Below are positions 1 to 7,415 of a stretch of DNA of 64,000 nt, one piece after another. Location: positions 1 through 64,000 of the forward strand of contig JAZLKZ010000121.1 in the NCBI GenBank assembly GCA_045597845.1, read 5' to 3'. Source of the DNA: Colimorpha sp045597845 (GTDB lineage: Bacteria; Bacteroidota; Bacteroidia; Bacteroidales; P3). The first letter of the stretch is position 1, and the number at the start of each line of letters is the position of its first letter. The notes beneath the pieces were generated by a model. It saw only the letters and a program-made list of their open reading frames with translations. It was not told the DNA's origin and searched no databases. A program made the translations under genes and the position numbers.

Positions 1-1158
1 CAAAGGATAACCTTGTTCGTCGTACTCATATATCACTTCCCCTTTCTTCTTTGCCTCTTCCTCTGCCCGTCTTTCTTTCAGTGTCAATACCGTCCTCTCC
101 TTCTTCTGAAGACTTGGCACCGTTTCGGATAGTCTCTTGCAGATTTGTTTGATATATCGGTTAAGGCATTGGTCTGCAATATGGGGAATATTGTAGTCAT
201 ATTTTTTCAGTATCGTTTCCAATCGGTCATCCAAAATAGGGATAACCACGGTCCCACCTGTCTTTTCTTGTGTAAGTCTAATCACCTTGGTGCCATTATG
301 TGTGACGCCAATATTTGATTTCTTAATTCTGCTGTAATCAGAATACCTTGTCGCGGTGAAGCATCCGATAAGAAACACGTCCCTTACCTGTTCTTCGTAC
401 CCATCGAGCGGCATATTATATAAAGCAGACAATTCTTCTTTTGTAAGGTAGATTTCCTTGGCCTTATCCTCTTCCTTGATTAGTGGGCTCTTCAGCAAAC
501 TACAAGCAATATGGTTAGTGTGCAAACCTTGTCTTTCTGCGGCACCAATAAGCGTCTTAAAAAGACTGATATGCTTGTCAATCGTGTACTTCATATAACC
601 AAGTGTCTCCAAATAAGCAATATACCTATCCGCCAATGCTTCATTTATGTCTTCCCACCCGAAAGGTCTGATTTGGTAGAAATCCAAAAACACTCGTTTG
701 AACTGTTTCCAGTTTTTTATGCTTTCGACGGCATATTTCCTTTTTGTTGAGGTACGGACGGTGCCTGATTCGATACCACGAATGTGCTCAATGACAAAAC
801 GCTTAACATCCCTATTCTTTTTGTCCTCGATGTCCTTTTTTAATGCTTCTGCACGTTTTAACCCTTCACGTTTATCTGCGAGGACGATATTCTCAATAAC
901 CTCATCAAGGTTTTGTTTGGTCAGCCGATGATGCCTTCTCATATCAGTAATGGCATCTTCAATGAGGGCGACCTTCTTGCTAATACCTTTCTTGTTGAGA
1001 TAGTTTGTGCGTTTTCGCTCGGACTCGGATACCTCGTTCCACTTTACAACATCAACGGTCATCAAAAGATTACACCAATAAGCCCTGTTCCCGATTTTTA
1101 ATCGAACAAACAGAGGGTGCTCCCCCTCAGTTTGTTCAGTCCTCACAACTAACTTCAT
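1..1158 (-). CDS. Tyrosine site-specific integrase, C-terminus off window
   Basis: Tyrosine recombinase that would integrate and excise the element. Reading leftward from the ATG at 1158, 386 residues are visible and the frame is still open at base 1, so the last part of the catalytic domain is outside the window. The N-terminal part has an arm-binding-like segment, followed by a core-binding SAM-like domain (key residues RPFGWEDINEAL, then YMKYTIDKHISLFK). The first catalytic arginine lies in CFTATRYSDYSRI, the usual context in Bacteroidetes integrases, and TGGTVVIPI follows. The H-x-x-R and tyrosine motifs fall off the edge. The ATG overlaps the TGA of the upstream HTH gene (TGATG), so the two are translationally coupled. 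I infer this is the integrase of the island that fills bases 1 to about 30,560. Confidence 0.9.
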   Translation of the reverse strand, partial: MKLVVRTEQTEGEHPLFVRLKIGNRAYWCNLLMTVDVVKWNEVSESERKRTNYLNKKGISKKVALIEDAITDMRRHHRLTKQNLDEVIENIVLADKREGLKRAEALKKDIEDKKNRDVKRFVIEHIRGIESGTVRTSTKRKYAVESIKNWKQFKRVFLDFYQIRPFGWEDINEALADRYIAYLETLGYMKYTIDKHISLFKTLIGAAERQGLHTNHIACSLLKSPLIKEEDKAKEIYLTKEELSALYNMPLDGYEEQVRDVFLIGCFTATRYSDYSRIKKSNIGVTHNGTKVIRLTQEKTGGTVVIPILDDRLETILKKYDYNIPHIADQCLNRYIKQICKRLSETVPSLQKKERTVLTLKERRAEEEAKKKGEVIYEYDEQGYPL

Positions 1159-1484
1159 CAACACACGGTTTTAACGAGACCTTCGGATTCTGCGTCCAGA
1201 ATTGCTTTCATCGAGTAAATTTTACGTCGACCACCTAAATGAAGAGGTTCGATAATACCATCCTTTTCCCAATTGTACAATGTACTTTTGGAGATGTTCC
1301 ATCTTTCACAAAGTTCATCTGCGTTCAATCTTTTGTCTTCAATGTTTAAGTTGCACATTTTTTCAGTGATAACTTCTTCTACAACTTCTTTGATCCAACT
1401 TTTGACAGTGTACTTCAATCCTTCAATAACATCTGTCCAACACCTTGTGTTTACCAGCATCAATTCATTACTATTCTTTTCCAT
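1158..1484 (-). CDS. Excisionase-like helix-turn-helix protein
   Basis: 108-aa protein with a MerR/excisionase-type DNA-binding fold in its C-terminal half. The segment LNADELCERWNISKSTLYNW is the recognition helix region and GGRRKIYSMKAIL is the wing. The N-terminal half is a predicted helical segment (VKSWIKEVVEEVI). It ends with TGA overlapping the integrase ATG by one base. The likely role, inferred from context, is to direct excision or to regulate the integrase; many Bacteroidetes elements carry such a small gene next to int. It could instead be only a transcription factor. Confidence 0.8.
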   Translation of the reverse strand: MEKNSNELMLVNTRCWTDVIEGLKYTVKSWIKEVVEEVITEKMCNLNIEDKRLNADELCERWNISKSTLYNWEKDGIIEPLHLGGRRKIYSMKAILDAESEGLVKTVC

Positions 1485-1603
1485 ATTCTCTCTCTATATA
1501 TTACATTTGTTTTTCTAACTACGAGATATCGTCTATCTATTTGAACGATACAACATACATCGTCCTACCGTTTCATTATAAATATAACAAAAACAAATGC
1601 CAA
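1485..1603 (-). promoter_or_regulatory. Leader and promoter region of the xis-int pair
   Basis: 119-bp AT-rich spacer between the serine recombinase and the HTH-integrase pair. On the minus strand it contains a TATATTTA sequence that resembles a Bacteroidetes -7 box, plus a short CGATATCTCG dyad. It must carry the promoter for the pair, but the exact start is not clear. Confidence 0.35.
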
Positions 1604-2284
1604 TTATGAATATCGCGCAATCAACCTGCTGACTGATGTTGGACACCACTGTTTGTGACTCGTGGTCACAAAACCATTCCTGTTGAGATATGCTGCTTTC
1701 TCCCGAAGAGTCCCTTCTAAGTACTTGATGGCAGCATAAGCCTTGACATTGGCAGTTGCTTTGTCTGCACGAACCTTTCGGTTTTCTGTGATAACTTGGT
1801 GATTTCTCTCTATGAGGGCCAGCCCCTCGCTTGTCTTGATAGAGAGATGGGGATTGCCAGCTCTATTGGTGGATCTTGCCATACCCTGTTTGGTTCTTTG
1901 GGATATGAATTCACGTTCTTGTTGCGCCATTCCGAGAAAAATGCCGAGTTCGAGGGGACTTATGTCTGGATGGTCACAGAACTGCACTTGGAAATTCTTG
2001 TAGATATGAGCGCCATCCTCAATGTCTCTTGTAAGCCTATCAACCTTGGCTACAATCAGAGTTGCGCCAATACGCTTACACTCGTTTAGTGCTGCGATAA
2101 GAATAGGTCGGTTAGATAACCGCGCCTCACCGCGAACATCTTTGCCGGATTCCTTCTCTTGAAACTCGGAAATGATGGAACCGCCGACGTTGGTTACATA
2201 AGTGTTAATGATGTCTTTCTGTGCATCGAGACCTAAGCTTTGCTTCATGGTCGAGACCCTGTAATATGCGATATATTCTGCCAT
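1604..2284 (-). CDS. Small serine recombinase (resolvase/invertase family)
   Basis: 226-aa serine recombinase. The catalytic serine is in IAYYRVSTMKQS (about residue 11). The downstream conserved segment LIVAKVDRLTRD carries the structural Asp and Arg, and GIFLGMAQQEREFISQRTKQG matches the E-helix region of the family. The C-terminus (AAYLNRNGFVTTSHKQWCPTSVSRLIARYS; key residues NRNGF and W.P.SV..L) is the Hin-type HTH. Length and domain order fit the resolvase/invertase group, not the large integrases. It may resolve cointegrates or invert DNA inside the element. Two CGTTTCGAAA repeats at 2653-2683 are a possible target, by inference only. Confidence 0.88.
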   Translation of the reverse strand: MAEYIAYYRVSTMKQSLGLDAQKDIINTYVTNVGGSIISEFQEKESGKDVRGEARLSNRPILIAALNECKRIGATLIVAKVDRLTRDIEDGAHIYKNFQVQFCDHPDISPLELGIFLGMAQQEREFISQRTKQGMARSTNRAGNPHLSIKTSEGLALIERNHQVITENRKVRADKATANVKAYAAIKYLEGTLREKAAYLNRNGFVTTSHKQWCPTSVSRLIARYS

Positions 2285-2359
2285 ATTTGATATGTTTTTA
2301 TTCCTTGTTACGTCACTAAATCGTTCCTTTTAGAGATGTAAATACTGTTTTTAGATTCA

Positions 2360-2545
2360 TTACAGCTCGGTTCCTTCACGTCTCTTCAACTCTTCCACCA
2401 AATAGTCTGAGCCCATTATTACATCGTCAACAAGACTATGTATCGACATTTCCCCATAGAATTCGTTTGCGCTTCTGCCCATAAGTATAGCAAGGATGGC
2501 ATTGTCGCGGAGATTTCTCCATTCTTCATTTGTTCTTTGTTCCAT
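2360..2545 (-). CDS. Small hypothetical protein, 61 aa
   Basis: Starts at the ATG at 2545 (MEQRTNEEWRNLRDN) rather than further upstream, because a perfect palindrome at 2559-2580 occupies the space just before it and looks like an operator. The protein is acidic and helical, with no family I recognise. Small accessory genes of this kind are common next to recombinases on mobile elements. No function can be assigned. Confidence 0.45.
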   Translation of the reverse strand: MEQRTNEEWRNLRDNAILAILMGRSANEFYGEMSIHSLVDDVIMGSDYLVEELKRREGTEL

Positions 2546-2558
2546 ATTTTTATCATAT

Positions 2559-2580
2559 TCGTTATTACTTGTAATAACGA
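2559..2580. promoter_or_regulatory. Perfect 22-bp palindrome upstream of the 61-aa ORF
   Basis: Two 10-base arms, TCGTTATTAC and GTAATAACGA, separated by TT. It ends 13 bp before the ATG at 2545. The position and symmetry suggest an operator for a dimeric repressor. It could also be a weak terminator, but there is no T-run. Confidence 0.5.
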
Positions 2581-2652
2581 AAAAAACAATCAGCATTTTG
2601 TATAACGAATTTATTTAGCTTTATTTAGCCTTCTTATTGGTGAACCAAAAGT

Positions 2653-2683
2653 CGTTTCGAAATCTCAAAAAAGCGTTTCGAAA
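2653..2683. repeat. Two CGTTTCGAAA direct repeats, 21 bp apart
   Basis: Copies at 2653-2662 and 2674-2683. The TTTCGAAA core is self-complementary. A 21-bp spacing puts both on the same helix face, as expected for paired binding sites. They are near the serine recombinase and upstream of the 61-aa gene, so they could be resolvase sub-sites or operators. Not tested. Confidence 0.4.
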
Positions 2684-2779
2684 GGACAATAAAAGAAGAC
2701 ACCCGCCCGAAGGCTAGTGTCCCAGAAAATATGGTTAAAAAATTTGAAGAATTTGTTAGGGAATTACCCCTTTTATGTT

Positions 2780-3097
2780 TTATCTTTTCTCGTCAAGCTT
2801 CAATTCCAGCTCGAATAATATCCAACTGACCAGTCCAGAAAGAAGAGCGTCGTAATTGTATAGTAATTCATTGCCGTCGGTTTGGGCAAGATACGGCTTG
2901 ATGGTTCGTGCGATGAAACTCTGAATTTCGTCAATCCCCTTTTGTTTAGCAGAAGTGATGAAGTCTTTTGCCGTTTGTCCGAATTCGTCTTTGATTTAGC
3001 CAACTGCCTTGACTATGGCCGATTCCCTTTTTTCTTTGCCGTCTTTCTTTTCGAGCAAAAAAGTGTCAAAGTCTTTTAATGCGACTAATTTTATCAT
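2780..3097 (-). pseudogene. Hypothetical ORF interrupted by an in-frame stop
   Basis: Reading from an ATG at 3097, a frame of 105 sense codons plus a terminal stop is interrupted once by TAA at 2998-2996. Before the stop it reads MIKLVALKDFDTFLL and so on, ending KAVG. After it, the same frame continues with IKDEFGQTAKDFITSAKQ and on to KLDEKR then TAA. The composition is the same on both sides (Lys/Glu/Asp-rich, helical), so the two halves look like one protein. It has either decayed by a point mutation or the base is a sequencing error. No known family was recognised. Confidence 0.55.
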
Positions 3098-3170
3098 TTG
3101 TCAATGGTTTATTTATATACTGTATTTATGGAAGAAAACCATAAATATCTTATAAGAAAACCAATAGAAT

Positions 3171-3569
3171 ATGAAGCAATTTGTAGTAATTTTTTCAAAG
3201 CCCATAGTACTGCCCGGAAACAAAATGGAAAGAGTTAAAACATACGGGCTATTATTCAACAAGACAGAGAAAGCAACAATAGAGAATGTCACGAACTATA
3301 TCCGCAACTATGTTAATGTCATCGCAGAGTTGTTTAGAGACGGTGTCGAGAACATCGGAGACTGGACCTACAAGAAAGACGGGAAGGTCTTCAATGTGAA
3401 TGGCTCGTATTGGTGGGACTATGCAGAGAAAGCCAAAAAGAAAAAGATACAATTTGAACTCGTCGATGATGACAATGTAGAGATAAAGGACGAAGATTTT
3501 TACGATAATTACTTGCTCACGTCAAAAGAGAGATGGGTGCAGCTGAAGGCAATGCCAATAGTTGTGTGA
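3171..3569 (+). CDS. Hypothetical cargo protein, 132 aa
   Basis: Soluble, charged protein without signal peptide or membrane segment. It starts MKQFVVIFSKPIVLPGNK and contains WTYKKDGKVFNVNGSYWWDYAEKA. It begins a plus-strand run of small genes (3171-4561), divergent from the recombinase genes. I do not recognise the family. Mobile-element regulators and replication accessories are possible but nothing in the sequence decides this. Confidence 0.6.
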   Translation: MKQFVVIFSKPIVLPGNKMERVKTYGLLFNKTEKATIENVTNYIRNYVNVIAELFRDGVENIGDWTYKKDGKVFNVNGSYWWDYAEKAKKKKIQFELVDDDNVEIKDEDFYDNYLLTSKERWVQLKAMPIVV

Positions 3570-3582
3570 ATTGAAAAAGTGG

Positions 3583-3762
3583 ATGTCGCAAACGCCGGAA
3601 TTGAAGGGCTACGACCATCTCCACAAAAACGTATCATATATCTTAAATTACCGAATAACAGAAAGTTATAATGATAATATAGAAAGTGGTGTCTTCAAAA
3701 TAAGAATTCCGGAAGAAACTGCCCGGTCTTTCAAATGGCCAATTTTTTATCTGCATAAATAA
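3583..3762 (+). CDS. Small hypothetical protein, 59 aa
   Basis: ORF from ATG 3583 (MSQTPELKGYDHLHKN). An in-frame TTG at 3562 is an alternative start that would overlap the end of the preceding gene by 8 bp. The stop at 3760-3762 is immediately followed by a 16-bp GC palindrome, which suits a gene end. No family recognised; coding potential is only moderate. Confidence 0.35.
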   Translation: MSQTPELKGYDHLHKNVSYILNYRITESYNDNIESGVFKIRIPEETARSFKWPIFYLHK

Positions 3763-3778
3763 GGGGAGGCGCCTCCCC
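3763..3778. repeat. Perfect 16-bp GC palindrome
   Basis: GGGGAGGCGCCTCCCC directly after the stop codon of the preceding small ORF. It stands out in an AT-rich neighbourhood. It has no loop and no T-run, so it is not a standard terminator. Protein binding or extrusion at a replication or transfer site are options. Confidence 0.5.
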
Positions 3779-3799
3779 CGCTATAACATAAAAAAATAT

Positions 3800-3850
3800 G
3801 ACGCTCTCGGATGCGGTGGGGAGGACCGCGTTCGGGGGCGTCCTTTTTTT
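3800..3850 (+). terminator. Nested hairpin with T-run just before the 235-aa gene
   Basis: Outer arms GACGC (3800-3804) and GCGTC (3838-3842) enclose an inner hairpin, GCGGT (3813-3817) with ACCGC (3825-3829) and loop GGGGAGG. A run of seven T follows. The next gene starts only three bases later at 3854. So this is either the terminator of the upstream genes or an attenuator in the leader of the downstream gene. Confidence 0.55.
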
Positions 3851-3853
3851 ACA

Positions 3854-4561
3854 ATGAATGACAAATGGAAAAGACAATGGTCATCGTTCAGAAAAGAACT
3901 GATGTACGAAAAGATGGATCCTGTGACGAAGAAAATGCTGTGGTTCAACATCAGATTCAAAGAGACTGTGTACGAGAGCCCGAAGGTATACCAGAACAAC
4001 TACGCCTTCAATGTCGATGGGGCGTGGCTCATATTCCCAACGGAGTATCGAACAAAGGCTGGGAAACCGAAAGCCTTATTCTTCCGTCGAAAAGAGAACT
4101 TGGTCAAGGAACTGACTTACTTCTGTCGCTTTCAACGACTGATTGGGGTCGAAACCCAATGGGAACTTGTCTATCATATGTGCTCTTTCCTTGCAAGCAC
4201 CGTGAAGATGCCTGATGGAGTCTTCGACCCGACTCCAGAAAATGTATCTATATTGAACGAGGTTGCTGACAGAATACTGGTATCGGATTGTCCAAAAGAC
4301 ACGTTGGAGAGACTGAAAGACGACAGAAAATTCTGCATCGACCCTGAACGGTTGAAGAACATTGACGAATCAACAAAGAGCATAATGAGGAACAAAGGGA
4401 AACGGTTCGCTTCATACCTTGAGATAAGAGAGAAGTATGACGAATCGAAGTCAAAATCCGAAAACGCCGAAATATGTGGAGTGAGTGAATCAACAATCGC
4501 TCGATTCAGAAGGAACAGAGTCGAAATGGAACAACTATGCAGTTCCTGTTTCGGATTATAG
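3854..4561 (+). CDS. Hypothetical protein with C-terminal HTH-like segment, 235 aa
   Basis: Starts MNDKWKRQWSSFRKELMYEK. Rich in basic and aromatic residues through the first 120 residues. The C-terminus has KSENAEICGVSESTIARFRRN, a pattern typical of a helix-turn-helix of the resolvase or sigma-like kind. It is flanked by a structured T-run element upstream and by a repeat cluster with a terminator downstream (4585-4683). A DNA-binding role in replication or control of the element is a reasonable inference from the HTH and flanking repeats, but no Rep or primase family is recognised. Confidence 0.6.
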   Translation: MNDKWKRQWSSFRKELMYEKMDPVTKKMLWFNIRFKETVYESPKVYQNNYAFNVDGAWLIFPTEYRTKAGKPKALFFRRKENLVKELTYFCRFQRLIGVETQWELVYHMCSFLASTVKMPDGVFDPTPENVSILNEVADRILVSDCPKDTLERLKDDRKFCIDPERLKNIDESTKSIMRNKGKRFASYLEIREKYDESKSKSENAEICGVSESTIARFRRNRVEMEQLCSSCFGL

Positions 4562-4584
4562 TGAAATCACGAGTATGATAGAAA

Positions 4585-4683
4585 GACATAGTAAGTGTAT
4601 GCTTGAAAGACATAGAAGGATATGCCAATCAAGCATACTTTTTTTTATGTTGGGGTGTGTCTCTTTGGCATACTTCCTATGTC
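4585..4683. repeat. Repeat cluster around GACATAG...TATGCC with terminator
   Basis: Three related boxes: a direct copy starting at 4585 (GACATAGTAAGTGTATGC), a direct copy at 4609-4628 (GACATAGAAGGATATGCCAA) and an inverted copy at 4665-4683 that reads GACATAGGAAGTATGCCAA on the minus strand. The first two boxes are interleaved with a terminator stem (GTATGCTTGA 4597-4606 with TCAAGCATAC 4629-4638, then eight T). So the same bases can form alternative hairpins. It could be a terminator, an antiterminator switch or an iteron-like binding cluster. Confidence 0.5.
4597..4646 (+). terminator. Rho-independent terminator after the 235-aa gene
   Basis: 10-bp stem GTATGCTTGA/TCAAGCATAC with a 22-base loop followed by T8. 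It ends the plus-strand transcription unit 3171-4561. Confidence 0.6.
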
Positions 4684-5416
4684 ATTCTACATAAAGAATA
4701 ATATATTCATATTATTATTGTGAATATATATTATTCACAAATTATTATTGAAATAGAACAAGAAGAAAGGTTATAAAAATAGAGATTAAAGATGAGTGTA
4801 TCCTATGGCTTATCAGTAAAACAAGAGAGTACTATGAACTTACTGACTGAAGTGTTGGCTAACGCCAAAGGCACTCTCTACATGCTTCGCTACGCTACGC
4901 TCCGTAGAGAGTGCGATTAGAGAGGGAAAGAGAGTCAAGGGAATAAATTTTGTCTTTATAGTTCTTTTGTTAGGTAGAGAGTAACTATTACCATCACCCT
5001 AATGAAAGAAGCTTTGTTAGGCGGCCAGAACACAATTTCTATGGTACTATCTCTTAATAGACACTATCATCCTCCGTCCCTCCTTTATAGTCCTTGAAAC
5101 ACCTCCCATTCAACCTAATAATAGTATTATGGTATTTTACCAAGAAACATCATAGAACTCACAAAAAAACACTTCTTAAACCAACTCTCTTAATAGTTAG
5201 AGAGTTCTCTTTCCTTAACGAACCCATTAAACAATCATTTCCTTTTGGCCGAGCCTCGTCTCTCTGTGATGCCGGGTGTCGTTGCCTATGATACTGTTAC
5301 CCACACCCCGTTGCGCAACTTTTTTTGATAAAAAATCAACTATTTTGTTCAATCGCATTTTTTTTGTTATTTCTATAAAGGAGGCCCCCAACAAAAATTA
5401 ATTTTTTATTCATTAA
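4684..5416. other. Non-coding spacer with hairpins
   Basis: About 730 bp with no ORF I can support. It holds a long hairpin at 4871-4914, several runs of the theme AGAGAGT/AGAGAG, and a self-complementary GTTGCGCAAC followed by T7 at 5310-5326. The one longer reading frame here (5094-5291) has biased composition and no start signals. The region could contain a structured RNA, but no family was recognised. Confidence 0.4.
4871..4914. repeat. Inverted repeat, 11-bp arms
   Basis: GCACTCTCTAC (4871-4881) pairs with GTAGAGAGTGC (4904-4914). The 22-base loop itself has a tandem CGCTACGCTACGCT motif. There is no T-run, so it is not a standard terminator. Confidence 0.55.
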
Positions 5417-5926
5417 ATGTTTACACAAATGGAAGATAAAGTAAAAGAAAACGCAGAAAAATTGTTAGAAGTACAGCATTCGCTCAAAGGGTATAGTGAG
5501 AAAGAGGTTGATTCTTTTCATTGGGCAGGTGCAGTAACTGTAATGGTATTGTCAGACATTGGTTATATAGACCTCAATTCTGATTTGAATATGGGTTGTC
5601 TGATCCCTCGTTGGAAGCTGGCAATGAAAATTGCAAACTCGTCGACCGAACCATACTATGATTACATTATGGCAGTTTGCTTCTTCACCACATTGTACAT
5701 GCTCCGTGAATATGGTCACTTTAAGGATGTGGCAAACCTTAAAGAGACGATTGCTGAAGCAATCGAAAATATTTCCGATAAAATACTCCTTATTGCTGAT
5801 TCGTATGTCAACGATTGTTTAACCGGAAAGGAAAGAGAATCTCTCAAATGTCTCTTCAGGAATAGAGTGCAAATAATTGGTGATGATATGGGATCGTCAG
5901 CATACAATTGTATGTCAGAAGAATAA
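5417..5926 (+). CDS. Hypothetical protein, 169 aa
   Basis: Starts MFTQMEDKVKENAEKLLEVQHSLKGYSEKEVDSFHW; an in-frame ATG at residue 5 is an alternative start. Predicted mostly helical and soluble. No signal peptide and no known domain recognised. It sits alone between non-coding spacers, with another unknown gene 93 bp downstream. Likely island cargo. Confidence 0.6.
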   Translation: MFTQMEDKVKENAEKLLEVQHSLKGYSEKEVDSFHWAGAVTVMVLSDIGYIDLNSDLNMGCLIPRWKLAMKIANSSTEPYYDYIMAVCFFTTLYMLREYGHFKDVANLKETIAEAIENISDKILLIADSYVNDCLTGKERESLKCLFRNRVQIIGDDMGSSAYNCMSEE

Positions 5927-6018
5927 ATAAACGAATAATACATAAGCGCATCGCGCATTATGTATAACAAAATATATCAAATTAAGACCTTTTGGTGTGT
6001 AGGTGAACCAAGTAAATT

Positions 6019-6768
6019 ATGGCAAATATATCATTTAACAATTATGCAGTAAAGTCTGCAACGGGAAATGTCCTCAACTTTGTAAACGAAGGACTAAAGA
6101 ATCTTGGTTTGGAAACCAAGAACAACATCAAGGACGCAATTGAGAGTCTTTGGAATGGAAAAAACAATGTAACAATGTCCACATTTAGGCCAATCCCTGA
6201 ATCAATTATAAAGTTCGGTTCATTCGAGAAAAAGAAAAGAGACGACTTGGATTACAATACTGGAGAGCCTGTTTTCGAATCTGACGAAGAGTATGAGGCT
6301 TATAGCAAGGAATACGACGAGGCCTTGAAACACAATGAAAAAACATATGGGGTAACCAATTGGTATGATTACAACTGCCTTATTGGATTCGGCTGTAAAA
6401 GGGATTCCGAATTAGAACTGAAATCGTATCATATCGATGTCGAAAGTGGTATTACAACCATCTTTATGGATGGGTATACGGCCTGGGTCTATCCCTACTT
6501 ATGGCTGAAGTATATAAAGGAAACATTCGGCCTTAATGTTTACATCTGTGCTCAAGAAGAATTTGATTCATTTAATTTGTACGGAGAGATTGATAACATT
6601 GATGATGAATATGCTGAAAAATATTTCGATGATCACGAGCCAAAATGTAGTGATTACAATAATGTCGAAGATTACCATAACGCCTATTATCAGTTTAGAG
6701 TCGATTTTAGCAAGTCGTTGTACCGCAAATTTCAAGAATGTGTAAATGGGGAAAACCGAACAGAATAG
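6019..6768 (+). CDS. Hypothetical acidic protein, 249 aa
   Basis: Starts MANISFNNYAVKSATGNVLNFVNEGLKN. Very acidic and aromatic (many D, E, Y), especially in the last 80 residues (GEIDNIDDEYAEKYFDDHE). No membrane segment or known domain. Acidic DNA-mimic proteins occur on mobile elements, but nothing here shows that function. A possible 29-aa overlapping ORF (6746-6835, MGKTEQNRRLGDVWVEEDDE) follows and is weakly supported. Confidence 0.6.
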   Translation: MANISFNNYAVKSATGNVLNFVNEGLKNLGLETKNNIKDAIESLWNGKNNVTMSTFRPIPESIIKFGSFEKKKRDDLDYNTGEPVFESDEEYEAYSKEYDEALKHNEKTYGVTNWYDYNCLIGFGCKRDSELELKSYHIDVESGITTIFMDGYTAWVYPYLWLKYIKETFGLNVYICAQEEFDSFNLYGEIDNIDDEYAEKYFDDHEPKCSDYNNVEDYHNAYYQFRVDFSKSLYRKFQECVNGENRTE

Positions 6769-6836
6769 ACGATTAGGTGATGTTTGGGTGGAAGAGGATG
6801 ATGAGAATGATTTCTCTCGCAAACATTGTAATTAGA

Positions 6837-7415
6837 AAGGGTATGATAAGGTAGATCTGCTGACATGATACCTGTTGTCAGCAGTATTGCTCTAAAATCA
6901 GGGCAGAATCTTCCTCAGAAGTTTTATGTAGGTATCTGTTTTTGTGTGTGTCAAGAAGTTGACCGATTCCATTCTTTGGGATCGGTCTTCTTTGTTTTAG
7001 TTTAAGCGCATATTTTGTTGGCTTTGAAATATTTTTATACTTGAAATTATTTAAAAAAATAAAAATCTTATATGTAAATATGGCTGAAACGATTGATTGC
7101 TATCGATTTTTGCAAAGAAAATCTTACGTCAATCAATTGATATACGCCATTTTATGGAATGAATCTTATTTTAGAAGGCATTGGTGTTGAAAAATTGCGT
7201 ATATTTACACCCATACATCGACGAGAGTTGTCGTGCGATGCAAAGAGAGCATTTGTTGATGTCTAAAAGAGTGTTGAAACCGGCAACACGAGTTCTAAAA
7301 ACAAAATCCTGTTTTAAATTAAAAATCTCTTTTAAATCTCATAATCTATTATAATGTTGTGTATAAGATATTTATAGTCAACTCTCGTTTAGGTTTTGCA
7401 TTTTTCGTTTAAATC
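6837..7415. other. Non-coding spacer between converging genes
   Basis: Separates plus-strand cargo from the minus-strand defence region. It contains an inverted repeat CTGCTGACA/TGTCAGCAG at 6857-6884 and a terminator-like stem at 6961-6998. A 36-codon ORF at 7080-7190 (MAETIDCYRFLQRKSY) is visible but has no other support. No RNA gene recognised. Confidence 0.45.
6961..6998 (+). terminator. Terminator-like hairpin
   Basis: GACCGATTCC (6961-6970) pairs, with one G-T step, with GGGATCGGTC (6978-6987), followed by the T-rich tract TTCTTTGTTTT. It likely ends plus-strand transcription from 6019-6835. Confidence 0.55.

Noticed and set aside
2882..3079. 65-aa plus-strand ORF opposite the interrupted minus-strand gene
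   Set aside because: Cysteine/phenylalanine-rich composition typical of a shadow frame; the minus-strand frame has normal composition on both sides of its stop.
4485..4694. 69-aa ORF overlapping the end of the 235-aa gene
   Set aside because: Begins inside another gene and its second half is the terminator and repeat cluster.
5094..5291. 65-aa ORF in the spacer before the 169-aa gene
   Set aside because: No ribosome-binding site, biased composition, and it overlaps palindromic sequence; kept as non-coding.
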